28,923 nucleotides of DNA from JAWXCM01 sp034408745 (GCA_034408745.1 JAWXCM010000452.1:1-28923); one strand, 5' to 3'. Shown: positions 1 to 8,096, counted from the stretch's first letter. Made by a program: numbers and translations. The notes: generated from the letters alone by a model not told the origin.

Positions 1-139
1 ATTGATGGCAACGACAGTTTGGCTTGCCGCACTTGCCGCTGGTCGTGGTGATGGAGCCGCTGCGAAAGTCACCGAGGGAGAGAATCACGCGCAGAATGGA
101 ATCGCGTTGTTGAAGCAAAACGGGAAGAGAATCAGACAC
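1..139 (-). CDS. DUF6788-like protein, 3' part cut off by window edge
   Basis: Only the N-terminal 46 residues are inside the window. Read on the minus strand, a GTG start at 139 is preceded by GGAGGT about seven bases upstream, a good ribosome binding site. The peptide has a helical first half and then the motif GKCGKPNCRC (residues about 35-44). This closely matches the [RK]CGKPNCxC signature that I associate with the DUF6788 family of small proteins, which as I recall often lie beside transposase genes; the three cysteines could bind a metal. The function is unknown. It lies next to two broken genes, which fits a recombination-prone edge. The family call rests on the short motif alone. Confidence 0.6.
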   Translation of the reverse strand, partial: MSDSLPVLLQQRDSILRVILSLGDFRSGSITTTSGKCGKPNCRCHQ

Positions 140-272
140 AATGAGCACCTCCGCCCCTAGCGTAGCACTACGCACGGATTGAGGCCGCAAGAAAAGAGGC
201 CATCGAAAGCCCCACTTCTGTGTCGCACACCCGCATAAACCCGACTCATTGACCTATGCTCGTTCCCTGCTT

Positions 273-762
273 ATGGATTCGATCGGTGATATTCAGCGGC
301 TGCTGGAAGCGAATCCTGGCAATGCTGCCTTGTACCTGAGTCTCCTGGCTGACGAGGAACGGATTCTGGGGAAGAGCTGGGAGGCCCAGGGGGACACGGC
401 AGGTGCCATGAGCCACTTAGTTAGTTAGGGCGTTGAGCATTGCCGAGCAGCTCATCGCGGATGAGCCTCACTCGTCTCAGAATCAGGACGCCCATGCGCT
501 GTCTCTTCTAATGCTGGGCGCGTCTCAGGTCGCCTCGAACGAGGGAGAGCGAGCGAGGCTGATGCTTGCCGGAGCCCTTGAGGCTTGGTCGCGCCTACTT
601 CGGGAAATTCCAAACGATGCACGTTATCAGACGGCCGTAGAACAAACCGTTCGTCTTCTTGCGCTGGTGGATCCAAAACTCGCCAAAGAAAAGCTGAGCG
701 AACTGGTAAGTGAGGGACTAATCCCTGAGGACGCGCTCGATAACCCGGGCGGTGGGCAATGA
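273..762 (+). pseudogene. TPR-repeat protein remnant, frameshifted by an extra TTAG
   Basis: Two reading frames together make one helical TPR-like protein. The first runs from ATG 273 to TAG 428 (51 codons, including the stretch WEAQGDTAGAM). The second continues from about 421 to 762 (ALSIAEQLIADEP and onward). At 417-428 the sequence is TTAG three times in tandem. Removing one 4-bp unit joins the frames as SHLVRALSIAEQ with no gap, so the gene was probably broken by a slippage duplication. The product resembles the C-terminal TPR part of acidobacterial serine/threonine kinases (inference from repeat style), but no kinase domain lies upstream; the frame is open only back to 183. Its end overlaps the convergent oxidoreductase by 45 bp. 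Confidence 0.65.
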
Positions 763-1647
763 GCTTGCGCCCGAGGCTCGCAGTGGCTCGCCGTTGAGCA
801 CGGCTGACGCGAAGTTCTCCACGCAGGGGTAGTGCAGGTTGGCGTGTGGCGGCAGAAGTTCCTCACCTCCTGGATATACCAGACGGCCTGAGTTGAGCGG
901 GGTCAGACTCATCTCGCCATCAGTGCCGCGGATGCGAAACTCGTCGCGCACGATACGCGAGTGCCAGCGCACATCCACCATCGAACGGACCCCTGACGGA
1001 TGCTCCATCAGTACCGTCGCGTTGTCTTCGACCGCGGTCTTGTTCACTGCATTCGAGATTTGTCCGGTGGACTTTGTGGCGTCGCCGAACAGGTAATGCA
1101 TCAGGTCGAGCCGGTGTACCGCGATGTCGAACAAGGGACCCGCTCCTGACAGTTTCGGATCGATGAGCCAGGCCCGGAAGTCGTCGGTGGGCAGGAACCA
1201 GTCGTGCGCGGTGGCCTCGGCGAACACCGGTTTACCGATGGCTCCGGCTTCAATCAGCTCCTTCGCGCGGTTCGCCGCCGGGTACATGCGCCGATAGTAG
1301 GCAATGCCGAGCGTCATGCCGGTCTCGCGCTCCGCCGCGACCATTGCCTCGGCTTCGGCGTAAGTCATCGCCATCGGCTTCTCGCAAAGCACGTCGCACC
1401 CGGCCCGCAGCGCCGCGATCGTCTGTGCGGCGTGCAGAGCCACAGGCGAGGCCACATAAACCGCGTCGCAACCAGATTCGCGGAGCGCCGCGTCGAGGTC
1501 CGTCCAGGCCGGCACCCCGTACAACTCAGCCTTCGACGGATCGCGCGTTACGAACCCTGTGAGTTTACTGCGAGATTCGGAGAGGATCGCCGGAATGACG
1601 CGTTTTCGAGTGATGTCGCCGATGCCGATAACCAGCCACTTGAGCAT
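718..1647 (-). CDS. Gfo/Idh/MocA family oxidoreductase (cytoplasmic)
   Basis: Predicted NAD(P)-dependent sugar or polyol dehydrogenase of 309 aa. The N-terminal Rossmann fold starts VIGIGDITRKRVIP (residues 6-19), a variant of the usual GxGxxG loop. The family EKP motif is at residues 89-91 (CEKPMAMT), and a C-terminal alpha/beta domain carries DIAVHRLDLMHYLFG, where the histidine is a likely catalytic residue. There is no signal peptide, unlike the second family member at 13535-14890. AGGAG stands about seven bases before ATG 1647. The substrate cannot be told from sequence. The 3' end overlaps the convergent TPR remnant. Family call is firm. Confidence 0.92.
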   Translation of the reverse strand: MLKWLVIGIGDITRKRVIPAILSESRSKLTGFVTRDPSKAELYGVPAWTDLDAALRESGCDAVYVASPVALHAAQTIAALRAGCDVLCEKPMAMTYAEAEAMVAAERETGMTLGIAYYRRMYPAANRAKELIEAGAIGKPVFAEATAHDWFLPTDDFRAWLIDPKLSGAGPLFDIAVHRLDLMHYLFGDATKSTGQISNAVNKTAVEDNATVLMEHPSGVRSMVDVRWHSRIVRDEFRIRGTDGEMSLTPLNSGRLVYPGGEELLPPHANLHYPCVENFASAVLNGEPLRASGASSLPTARVIERVLRD

Positions 1648-1676
1648 GTCTTCTCCTGAATGCCACTATTACACCC

Positions 1677-1929
1677 ATGAGCATCGCCTGGGTCCGCGAA
1701 TACTGTCTGGCAGCCGCCCGGCGCGTTCCTCAGCGTGAAAGTGACACCGGAGCACTTTGCCGAACTTGTGGAAAGGCCGGGTGTGAATCCGGCCTCCCAT
1801 GTGGGTCGATATCACTGGATTGCGGTGGAGTCGGAGGATGCGCTTCCGCGCGCTGAGGTGCGCGAGCTGATCCGGGAGTCCTGCGAGCTTATCCGGGCGA
1901 AGCTGCCGAAGAAGTTCCGGCAGGACTGA
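1677..1929 (+). pseudogene. MmcQ/YjbR-family protein, internally deleted and frameshifted
   Basis: From ATG 1677 the frame gives MSIAWVREYCLAAA, the typical start of MmcQ/YjbR (DUF419) proteins. The rest of the family fold appears in the next frame: FLSVKVTPEHFAEL from about 1720, then a middle part with PGVNPASHVGRYHW, and the usual end LIRAKLPKKFRQD before TGA 1929. The central segment (the strand rich in glycine and lysine that normally links these halves) is missing, so about 30-40 codons were lost and the frame was changed. Family members are about 110-120 aa; this locus could encode at most about 84. A shortened protein starting at GTG 1735 is possible but would lack half the fold. The 3' end overlaps metF by 41 bp. 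Confidence 0.7.
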
Positions 1930-2806
1930 CAAAGCCGATGGTCCGCAGCGCGGTCAGCACCTGCATCGTCGCGGTGCTGCGGTTCAGCGTGTAGAAGTGA
2001 ATTCCGGGTGCGCCGCACTGCAGCAGTTCGATGCACTGGCCGGTGGCGTGCGCGACGCCGAGTTGCATCACGGCCTGCGGATTGTCCCGCCGGCGGTTCA
2101 GTTCGGCGGCGAGACGGAAGGGCAGAGAAACGCCGCCCATCATCGTGAATCGCTCAATCTGAGAAGCGTTCGTAATCGGCATAATGCCCGGGATGATCGG
2201 CACGGTGATGCCAGCTGCCCGCGCGTTGTCGACGAACTCGAAGTACTTGCGATTGTCGAAGAAGAGCTGCGTGATCAGGAACTGAGCGCCGTTGTCGACT
2301 TTGCGCCTCAGGTTCTGGAGGTCGACCGCGGGGTTGCCGCACTCGATGTGCTTTTCCGGGTACGCCGCGCCGCCGACGGAGAACTTACCGTCGAAGTTTT
2401 CGTGAATGAACGCTGTGAGCTCGTTCGCATAGCGGAATCCACCTTCGGCCGCGGTGAACTCTTTCTGTCCCTTTGGCGGATCGCCGCGCAGCGCCAGCAC
2501 ATTCTCCACGCCAGCTTCATGGAGCCGTTCGAGGACGGTGCGCAGATCTTCGGTGGTAGAGCCTACGCAGGTCAGGTGCGCCATGGATTCCAGTCCCGTC
2601 TCGCGCTTGATGCGGCTGACAATGTCGATGGTCTTTTCCCGCGTGGAACCGCCCGCACCGTAAGTGACGGACACATAGTGGGGTTCCAGCGGGACCAGCT
2701 CCGCGATGGTGCGTTCGAGTTGCGCCACTGCCTCGTCAGAACGGGGCGGGAAGAACTCGAAAGAAAAAAGCGGCTGTTTCCGGGCCAAAAGGTCGCGGAT
2801 TTGCAT
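1889..2806 (-). CDS. metF: 5,10-methylenetetrahydrofolate reductase
   Basis: Reduces 5,10-methylene-THF to 5-methyl-THF with FAD, supplying methyl groups for methionine synthesis in the cytoplasm. The 305-aa protein has the bacterial MetF TIM-barrel length. Visible signatures are FEFFPPR (residues 16-22, with the catalytic-region glutamate), YVSVTYGAGGSTREKT, LALRGDPP and FLITQLFFD, all in the expected order. The last residues (about FVSPAGTSSAASPG) are a low-complexity tail overlapping the dead MmcQ gene. It begins two bases after the thrC stop, so thrC and metF are almost certainly one transcript, linking threonine/methionine branch-point metabolism. Confident. Confidence 0.97.
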   Translation of the reverse strand: MQIRDLLARKQPLFSFEFFPPRSDEAVAQLERTIAELVPLEPHYVSVTYGAGGSTREKTIDIVSRIKRETGLESMAHLTCVGSTTEDLRTVLERLHEAGVENVLALRGDPPKGQKEFTAAEGGFRYANELTAFIHENFDGKFSVGGAAYPEKHIECGNPAVDLQNLRRKVDNGAQFLITQLFFDNRKYFEFVDNARAAGITVPIIPGIMPITNASQIERFTMMGGVSLPFRLAAELNRRRDNPQAVMQLGVAHATGQCIELLQCGAPGIHFYTLNRSTATMQVLTALRTIGFVSPAGTSSAASPG

Positions 2807-2808
2807 AC

Positions 2809-4110
2809 TTACAGCATAGCCGCGATGCGGTCCATGTCATTAGGGACCAGCACGGGCGCGTTCGCGTAGGTCGACTGCAGGAGATTGCCGGACGGGTCCT
2901 TAAGAGCACCTGTGTGGTACTTGAAGATGTAATCCGGGTCTTTCAGCACGTTGCCGGTGAGCACCGCGACTACGTCCGCGTCGGAAGCGATCACGCCGGC
3001 GGCTCGCAGTTTGCGGATGCCGGCCAGCGTAGCGGCCGAAGCGGGTTCGCAGCCGATTCCGGCGGCGCCGATCTGCGCCTTGGCGTCGGCGATCTCCTGT
3101 TCCGTGACGCTCTCCACCACACCGTTAGTGGTGAGGATCTCGTGCTTCGCCTTGGGCCAGGAAATCGGGTCGCCGATGCGGATGGCGGTGGCCAGCGTTT
3201 CGGGATTCTCCACCGCGCGGAAGTCGGTGCCACCGCGCTGCATGAAGTCGTAGAACGGCGCCGACTTCTCCGCCTGAATGACGGCCAGCCGGGGCAGCTT
3301 CGAGATGAAACCCGCTTCCAGCAGTTCGCGCAATCCTTTGCCGAAAGCGGAGATGTTGCCGAGATTGCCGCCGGGCAGCACCACCCAGTCGGGGACATTC
3401 CAGTCGCGCTGGTCCATCAACTCCACCATGATGGTCTTCTGGCCCTCAATGCGGAACGGGTTGATCGAGTTCAGCAGGTAAATGCCGAGCTTCTCACTCA
3501 GTTCGCGCACCAGCTTCAGAATCTGATCGAAGTTGGCGTCCACCTGCAGCGTCAGCGCGCCGTATTCCAGAGCCTGTGCCAGTTTGCCATAAGAGATATT
3601 GCCATGCGGGATGAAGACCACCGGCCTGAGTCCGGCGGCGCTTGCGTAAGCGGCCATGGAAGCCGAGGTGTTGCCGGTCGAAACGCAGGCCACGCGCTGC
3701 ATGCCGAGCCGCACAGCCTGGGCGACGCCGCACGTCATCCCGTTGTCCTTGAACGATCCCGTCGGGTTGAAGCCCTGATGCTTGAAGACGATATGATCGA
3801 GCCCCGCCCATGCGGCCGCCTTCGGCGCGGGCAGCAAGGGCGTGTTGCCTTCGCGCAGTGTAACGATGTGCGATTCGTCGTCGAGGAACGGGATCATTTC
3901 GCGATAGCGCCAGACGCCGCTCTGTTCGACGCGCGCGTTATCGCAGCGGCGCTTACGCCAGACGGCCTTCAGCGATTCGGGAAGAAGATTACGCCCCGGA
4001 TACGAAGCCTCCAGCAGGCCTCCGCATTTCGGGCAGGAGTAGATGACGTCGGTGATCGCGTACTCCTGGCGGCAGGATGGCTCGAAGCAGACCAGTTGTG
4101 CGTGTTCCAA
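2809..4110 (-). CDS. thrC: threonine synthase
   Basis: Converts O-phospho-L-homoserine to L-threonine with pyridoxal phosphate. The 433-aa protein starts with a zinc-ribbon-like segment (C8, C13, C26, C29) seen in one thrC subgroup. It then has the fold-type II PLP enzyme core with the lysine in GSFKDNGM (K121), an SxxNT-like STGNTSASMAAYA loop and the phosphate-binding GGNLGN. The start used is TTG 4110; there is no clear Shine-Dalgarno sequence, but TATCCT lies six bases upstream on the minus strand, inside an inverted repeat shared with plsC. Cysteate synthase is a related alternative, less likely given the metF linkage. Confidence 0.95.
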   Translation of the reverse strand: MEHAQLVCFEPSCRQEYAITDVIYSCPKCGGLLEASYPGRNLLPESLKAVWRKRRCDNARVEQSGVWRYREMIPFLDDESHIVTLREGNTPLLPAPKAAAWAGLDHIVFKHQGFNPTGSFKDNGMTCGVAQAVRLGMQRVACVSTGNTSASMAAYASAAGLRPVVFIPHGNISYGKLAQALEYGALTLQVDANFDQILKLVRELSEKLGIYLLNSINPFRIEGQKTIMVELMDQRDWNVPDWVVLPGGNLGNISAFGKGLRELLEAGFISKLPRLAVIQAEKSAPFYDFMQRGGTDFRAVENPETLATAIRIGDPISWPKAKHEILTTNGVVESVTEQEIADAKAQIGAAGIGCEPASAATLAGIRKLRAAGVIASDADVVAVLTGNVLKDPDYIFKYHTGALKDPSGNLLQSTYANAPVLVPNDMDRIAAML

Positions 4111-4112
4111 CC

Positions 4113-4148
4113 ATTCAGGATACCGTGACCCGGCGCGCTATCCTGAAT
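4113..4148. promoter_or_regulatory. 10-bp inverted repeat in the divergent thrC/plsC promoter region
   Basis: ATTCAGGATA at 4113-4122 and its exact reverse complement TATCCTGAAT at 4139-4148 are separated by 16 bases. Read outward, each arm gives TATCCTGAAT. The right arm lies 10 bases before the plsC ATG, and the left arm lies two bases before the thrC TTG. The arms may therefore be the -10 boxes of two back-to-back promoters, or half-sites for a dimeric regulator. No experimental motif is known to me for this sequence. Confidence 0.5.
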
Positions 4149-4158
4149 AAACACCTGC

Positions 4159-4884
4159 ATGATTCAAGTTCTGCGATCCGCGTGGATCTGGTCTGCCACG
4201 GCTTGCCTCGTGCTTCTCTGGGTTCCGGTTTTATGGGTTGTCAGCCTGTTTGACCGCGATCCGTCGAAGCGGCGAACCGCCAACTGGTTCCGCCGGCTGG
4301 GGCCGGGCGTGGCGAAGCTAAACCCTGCGTGGCGGGTGCGCATTTCCGGGCAGGAAAATATCGAGCCTGGCAAGGTTTACGTCGTCGTCTCCAACCACCA
4401 GTCGCTGGCCGATATTCCCCTTATCGCGCATTTGCCGCTGGATGCCAAGTGGCTGGGTAAAGCGGAACTGCTAAAGGTTCCCGTGTTTGGCTGGATGATG
4501 CGCGTATCGCGCGACATCGGCGTTGACCGGGCGGACCGCCGTAAAGCCGCGGCATCGTTGCTGCAGTGCGCGAAGTTTCTGAAGCAGGGTATCTGTATTG
4601 TGTTCTTTCCTGAAGGCACACGGTCCACAACGGGCGAGGTTTTACCGTTTAATGACGGTCCTTTTATGCTTGCGGTCCGGGAGAAAGTAACGGTGCTTCC
4701 GGTGGTGGTGGAAGGCACCGGTACCGCACTGCCGAGGTCGACCTGGATGTTCGGACCTACGCAGGATATTCTGCTGCGCGTGCTGCCGCCGGTTTCCGCC
4801 GGCGCGATGGTCGCGGCCGATTTGCGGGATGAGGTTCGCGGACGCATTATTTCAGAGCTGGCCCACATCCGGAATCACCGCTAA
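4159..4884 (+). CDS. plsC: 1-acyl-sn-glycerol-3-phosphate acyltransferase
   Basis: Membrane-bound enzyme that acylates lysophosphatidic acid to phosphatidic acid in phospholipid synthesis. The 241-aa protein has an N-terminal membrane segment (about residues 8-30), the acyltransferase motif NHQSLAD (H80 and D85, the HX4D pair) and FPEGTRS (residues 150-156), which binds the glycerol phosphate. Length fits PlsC. A lysophospholipid or ornithine-lipid acyltransferase with the same motifs cannot be excluded. It is divergent from thrC and probably read from the TATCCT box at 4139. Stop is TAA. Confidence 0.93.
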   Translation: MIQVLRSAWIWSATACLVLLWVPVLWVVSLFDRDPSKRRTANWFRRLGPGVAKLNPAWRVRISGQENIEPGKVYVVVSNHQSLADIPLIAHLPLDAKWLGKAELLKVPVFGWMMRVSRDIGVDRADRRKAAASLLQCAKFLKQGICIVFFPEGTRSTTGEVLPFNDGPFMLAVREKVTVLPVVVEGTGTALPRSTWMFGPTQDILLRVLPPVSAGAMVAADLRDEVRGRIISELAHIRNHR

Positions 4885-4939
4885 TTACCTGGAATATGCG
4901 GTAAGTGTGTCGACGTGTTCACAGCAATAACACCTGATT

Positions 4940-4946
4940 TATCCTG
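4940..4946 (+). promoter_or_regulatory. TATCCTG -10-like box upstream of the DUF2382 gene
   Basis: TATCCTGTGTTCG lies 12 bases before ATG 4958. Nearly the same string, TATCCTGTATTCG, lies upstream of apaG, and TATCCTG is also found in the thrC/plsC and rodZ/GT promoter regions. No good -35 box is obvious. Confidence 0.35.
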
Positions 4947-4957
4947 TGTTCGTAAGA

Positions 4958-5386
4958 ATGGCCAGGCATGTGCTGTCTCTCGCGCAGGATGACGCGGCGC
5001 AGGCCCTCTCACTGACCCGGAAGGGTTCGATTGCTGCAGCCGCGAGACGACAACAGCTATTACCTGACTGTTCCGATTCGTACTCGGTGCTGCGTAGTGG
5101 CGCACACAGCGGCGAGACTGTGATTCCGGCGATCGAGGAGCATGTGGTTGTGGACCGGCAGTCTGTGGAGACTGGCCGGCTCCGCATCCGCAAGCACGTT
5201 GAGGAGACCGAAACCACGGTTGACGAGCCGCTTCTTGAAAACACCTGGGAAGTGGAGCGGGTGGCCGTGAATCGCATTCTCTCCGGCGAACCCCCGGAAC
5301 CGCGGTATGAGGGCGACACCCTTGTACTGCCGGTGCTTGAAGAGGTTCTGGTGGTGGAGAAGCGCCTAATCCTTCGCGACCCCTAA
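4958..5386 (+). CDS. DUF2382 (YsnF/AvaK-type) stress protein, C-terminus cut short
   Basis: The DUF2382 domain begins near VIPAIEEHVVVDRQ and continues through RLRIRKHVEETETTV, WEVERVAVNR, and VLPVLEEVLVVEKRL, the amphipathic repeats of this family. I prefer ATG 4958 to the GTG at 4946 because the latter falls inside a -10-like box. TAA at 5384-5386 stops the frame, yet the same frame continues with THRVRTERIDVERVS to TGA 5434, which is the normal family ending. The gene has thus lost about 16 residues by one nonsense change. DUF2382 proteins are linked to general stress and desiccation responses in other bacteria; the exact role is unknown. Two similar genes follow. Confidence 0.75.
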   Translation: MARHVLSLAQDDAAQALSLTRKGSIAAAARRQQLLPDCSDSYSVLRSGAHSGETVIPAIEEHVVVDRQSVETGRLRIRKHVEETETTVDEPLLENTWEVERVAVNRILSGEPPEPRYEGDTLVLPVLEEVLVVEKRLILRDP

Positions 5387-5459
5387 ACCCACCGCGTCCG
5401 CACCGAACGGATCGATGTGGAACGCGTCAGCTGACAGACCCAAAACAGGAGATCCATTT

Positions 5460-6568
5460 ATGGCGAACACAATGACCGCAACCCGGACCGTTGTCGGGCT
5501 TTTCGATTCGATTGATCAGGCCAATCGCGCTGCCGACGAGCTTCGCCAGTCAGGCGTCGACAGCAACCACATCAGCATTGTGGCAGGCAACGAGTCGAAC
5601 CGTTACAACGACTACGTCCACACAGAGGACAAGACTTCGGACGCTGCCGAGCCGGGCCGGCACAGGCGCCGCCATTGGTGGCGGACTCGGGCTGGCAGCG
5701 GGACTGATCGCACCCGCTATTCCGGGCTTCGGTCCGATAATCGCGGCTGGTCCGATTGCCGCTGCATTGACCGTGGCGGCGGCGGGCGCTGCCACGGGCG
5801 GGCTGATCGGTGGCCTGACTTCAGCGGGTGTCAGTGACAGCGACGCTCGCATGTATGAACGCAGGCCGCGGGAAGGCGGCGTGCTGTTGACGGTTCACAC
5901 CACCGATGATATGTCGGACGAAGTGGCCGACGTTCTCGACAACAATGGCGCTCGTAACGTGGATGAGGAGAGCGATATCACGGCAGGCCGCGACTACACG
6001 CACAGCGGCGGCAGCATGAGCGACAAGGCCATTCCGGTGGTGGAAGAACACGTGGAAATCGGCAAGCGCGAAGTGGGTCAACGCGCTGTCCGCGTGTACA
6101 GCAATGTCACGGAAACGCCGGTGCAGAAGGATGTGGAACTGCGTGAGGAGACCATTCGCGTGGAGCGCCGTCCGGTGAACCGCGCCGGCCACAGAAGCCG
6201 ACTTCAGCCCCTTCCGTGAGGGCTCCATTGAGCTCACCGAAACCAGAGAAGAGCCAGTGGTCCGGAAGGAAGCGCGTGTCGTTGAAGAAGTGGTCGTAGG
6301 CAAAGACGTTCACATGCGCAAGGAAACGGTCCGCGACACGGAGCGCCGGACCGATGTTCGCGTGGAGGAGACCGGTTCCGATCGGGACTACGCGCCGGGG
6401 TACTCGTTTGGGAGCCAGTATGCGAATGAGTCGCGTTACCTGGATCGGGACTGGAGCACCGTCGAACCGGAGCTTCGGCGCGACTGGGAATCCCGCGGTC
6501 ACGGCGCCTGAGAGGAGTTCAGGGACTCGGTCCGTTACGGCTGGGACAAGGTCCGGGGACGGCGGTAA
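5460..6568 (+). pseudogene. GSP17M + DUF2382 fusion stress protein, broken by two frameshifts and a nonsense codon
   Basis: ATG 5460 follows a good AGGAGA site. The first frame gives a GSP17M/YflT-like domain (TRTVVGLFDSIDQANRAADE). Near 5650-5665 the coding switches by one base to a glycine-rich hydrophobic segment (GTGAAIGGGLGLAAG) and a DUF2382 domain from VVEEHVEIGKREV. At 6182-6184 one extra G shifts the frame again; dropping it gives the family text RRPVNRPATEADF and then SIELTETREEPVVRKEA. TGA at 6509-6511 stands where the family has tryptophan, and the frame continues EEFRDSVRYGWDKVRGRR to TAA 6568. Repaired, it would be about 370 aa. The intact paralogue at 6647 may compensate. Sequencing error is possible but would need three separate events. 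Confidence 0.8.
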
Positions 6569-6646
6569 CCAGCTCTCACGGTTAGTTCTTGCTCGCGTTT
6601 AAGAAACGGTCCGGGTGGCGTGGCTATCTGCATTGTGGAGGACACT

Positions 6647-7381
6647 ATGGCAGATACGTTTACAGCCGCCCGGACCGTTGTTGCTTTGTTCGAGCGGAAG
6701 GAAAATGCGGACCGTGCCGCCGACGAGTTGCTGGCGGCGGGATTCACTCGCGAGTCGATTGGCGTGATCTCGGGGCACCAGCTTAGCGAGCCTCAGGACC
6801 ACGTCAGTGCGAAAGAAGACTCCAGCGGCAAGATGGTTTCAGCGGTACAGAAGGGGTTAGCGATGGGTGGCGGACTTGGAGCCGTTGCCGGCGGTTTATC
6901 GGCTCTGCTGATCCCGGGTGTCGGTCCCCTGATGGTGGGCGGCGCGCTGGCCTCGGCATTCCTCGGTGCGGGACTGGGTGCCGCGGTCGGCGGGGTGATG
7001 GCTGGCCTGATGAAGGCTGGTGTTAACGAGTCCGACGCCCGGTTGTTTGAAGAAGGGCTGCGGCATGGCGGGGTGGTGGTGACGGTTCATACCGACGACC
7101 GGATGGACCGGCAGGCGGTGGTGATTCTGGATCGCAACGGAGCGATGGACATGGACGAGCACAGCCGCGAAAACCGCAACGGCACGAATCACGTGGACGG
7201 TGCTACCGGAAGTCGCAGCAACGACACTACAACCTCCAATTCGCGTACTGGCGACAAGCCGGACTACGGCGGTGCGGATGAGAGCGCGGCGCAGGCGGAG
7301 AATGCAAGGCGGCTCGCTCCGTATGCCAAAGAGGCGGCGATTCAGGGCGGAGGGGCGAAGCCAGAAGACTTCGAGCGATGA
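6647..7381 (+). CDS. GSP17M-domain general stress protein with glycine-zipper segment
   Basis: ATG 6647 is chosen because GGAGG lies just upstream, although the frame is open from 6620. Residues 1-60 are a GSP17M/YflT-like domain (TAARTVVALFERKENADRAA). Residues about 70-135 form a glycine/alanine-rich hydrophobic stretch (GGGLGAVAGG, GAGLGAAVGGVMAG) that could insert in a membrane. A second alpha/beta part (GGVVVTVHTDDRMDRQAVV) and a polar disordered tail end the 244-aa protein. It matches the N-terminal half of the broken gene upstream, so the two arose by tandem duplication, but it has no DUF2382 domain. Likely role is in stress resistance; biochemical function is unknown. Confidence 0.85.
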   Translation: MADTFTAARTVVALFERKENADRAADELLAAGFTRESIGVISGHQLSEPQDHVSAKEDSSGKMVSAVQKGLAMGGGLGAVAGGLSALLIPGVGPLMVGGALASAFLGAGLGAAVGGVMAGLMKAGVNESDARLFEEGLRHGGVVVTVHTDDRMDRQAVVILDRNGAMDMDEHSRENRNGTNHVDGATGSRSNDTTTSNSRTGDKPDYGGADESAAQAENARRLAPYAKEAAIQGGGAKPEDFER

Positions 7382-7410
7382 TGGGATGCAGCGGCCTTCG
7401 GGCTGTCTGC

Positions 7411-8094
7411 ATGAACATTTCTGAGATTTTCTATTCGGTTCAGGGCGAGGGCATGCTGCTTGGCGTGCCCTCTGTCTTTATCCGCACCGGTGTCTGCAAT
7501 CTGCGGTGCGTATGGTGCGACACGCCGTATGCCTCATGGCGGCCGGATGGGCGCGATCGCGGGCTGGAGGCCGTGCTGGCCGAGGCGCTGGGATATGGGG
7601 CGCGGCACGTGGTGGTTACCGGTGGCGAGCCGATGATCGAGCCTGAGGTGGTCGCGCTCACCGACCGGTTGCGGGCGGCGGGCCAGCACATCACGGTGGA
7701 GACGGCGGGCACGGTGTTCAAACCCGTTGCATGCGACCTGATGAGCATCAGCCCCAAGTTGTCGAACTCGACTCCATTGCAGGTGGACGGCGGACGGTGG
7801 GCTGCGCAACATGACCGTTTGCGGTATCAGCCTGAGACGCTTCGCGCTCTGGTGGCGGCGTATCCCTATCAGCTCAAGTTTGTGATTGCAGGCGAGGCGG
7901 ATCTGGACGAGGTGGAAACGATGGTCGCCGAGCTTGGCGCGGATCGCGAGCGGGTCTTGCTGATGCCCGAAGGTGTTACGAATGCCGTTCTGGGGGAACG
8001 GTCGGTGTGGCTGGCCGAAGTATGCAAACAGCGAGGATTCCGGCTGAGTCCGCGGCTTCACGTTCTGATCTGGGGCGACAAGCGAGGCGTGTAA
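7411..8094 (+). CDS. queE: 7-carboxy-7-deazaguanine synthase
   Basis: Radical SAM enzyme that makes 7-carboxy-7-deazaguanine from carboxytetrahydropterin in queuosine (preQ0) synthesis. The start MNISEIFYSVQGEG is the family N-terminus, and the cluster motif is CNLRCVWC (C29, C33, C36, the QueE spacing of CX3CX2C). TGGEP follows as the SAM-binding glycine motif. At 227 aa its length is normal. The frame is open to ATG 7378, which overlaps the previous stop, but the family alignment favours ATG 7411. No queC, queD or queF is in the window. The gene is followed by acs after 24 bases. Confidence 0.93.
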   Translation: MNISEIFYSVQGEGMLLGVPSVFIRTGVCNLRCVWCDTPYASWRPDGRDRGLEAVLAEALGYGARHVVVTGGEPMIEPEVVALTDRLRAAGQHITVETAGTVFKPVACDLMSISPKLSNSTPLQVDGGRWAAQHDRLRYQPETLRALVAAYPYQLKFVIAGEADLDEVETMVAELGADRERVLLMPEGVTNAVLGERSVWLAEVCKQRGFRLSPRLHVLIWGDKRGV

Positions 8095-8096
8095 GC

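Noticed and set aside
1997..2869. 290-codon plus-strand frame over metF
   Set aside because: Antisense shadow of metF with no recognisable domain.
2914..4128. 404-codon plus-strand frame over thrC
   Set aside because: Antisense shadow of thrC, whose motifs are unambiguous; no motif on the plus strand.
5460..6568. Programmed frameshifting in the GSP17M-DUF2382 gene
   Set aside because: No slippery heptamer or downstream structure seen at the breaks, and a third lesion (TGA) makes decay the simpler reading.
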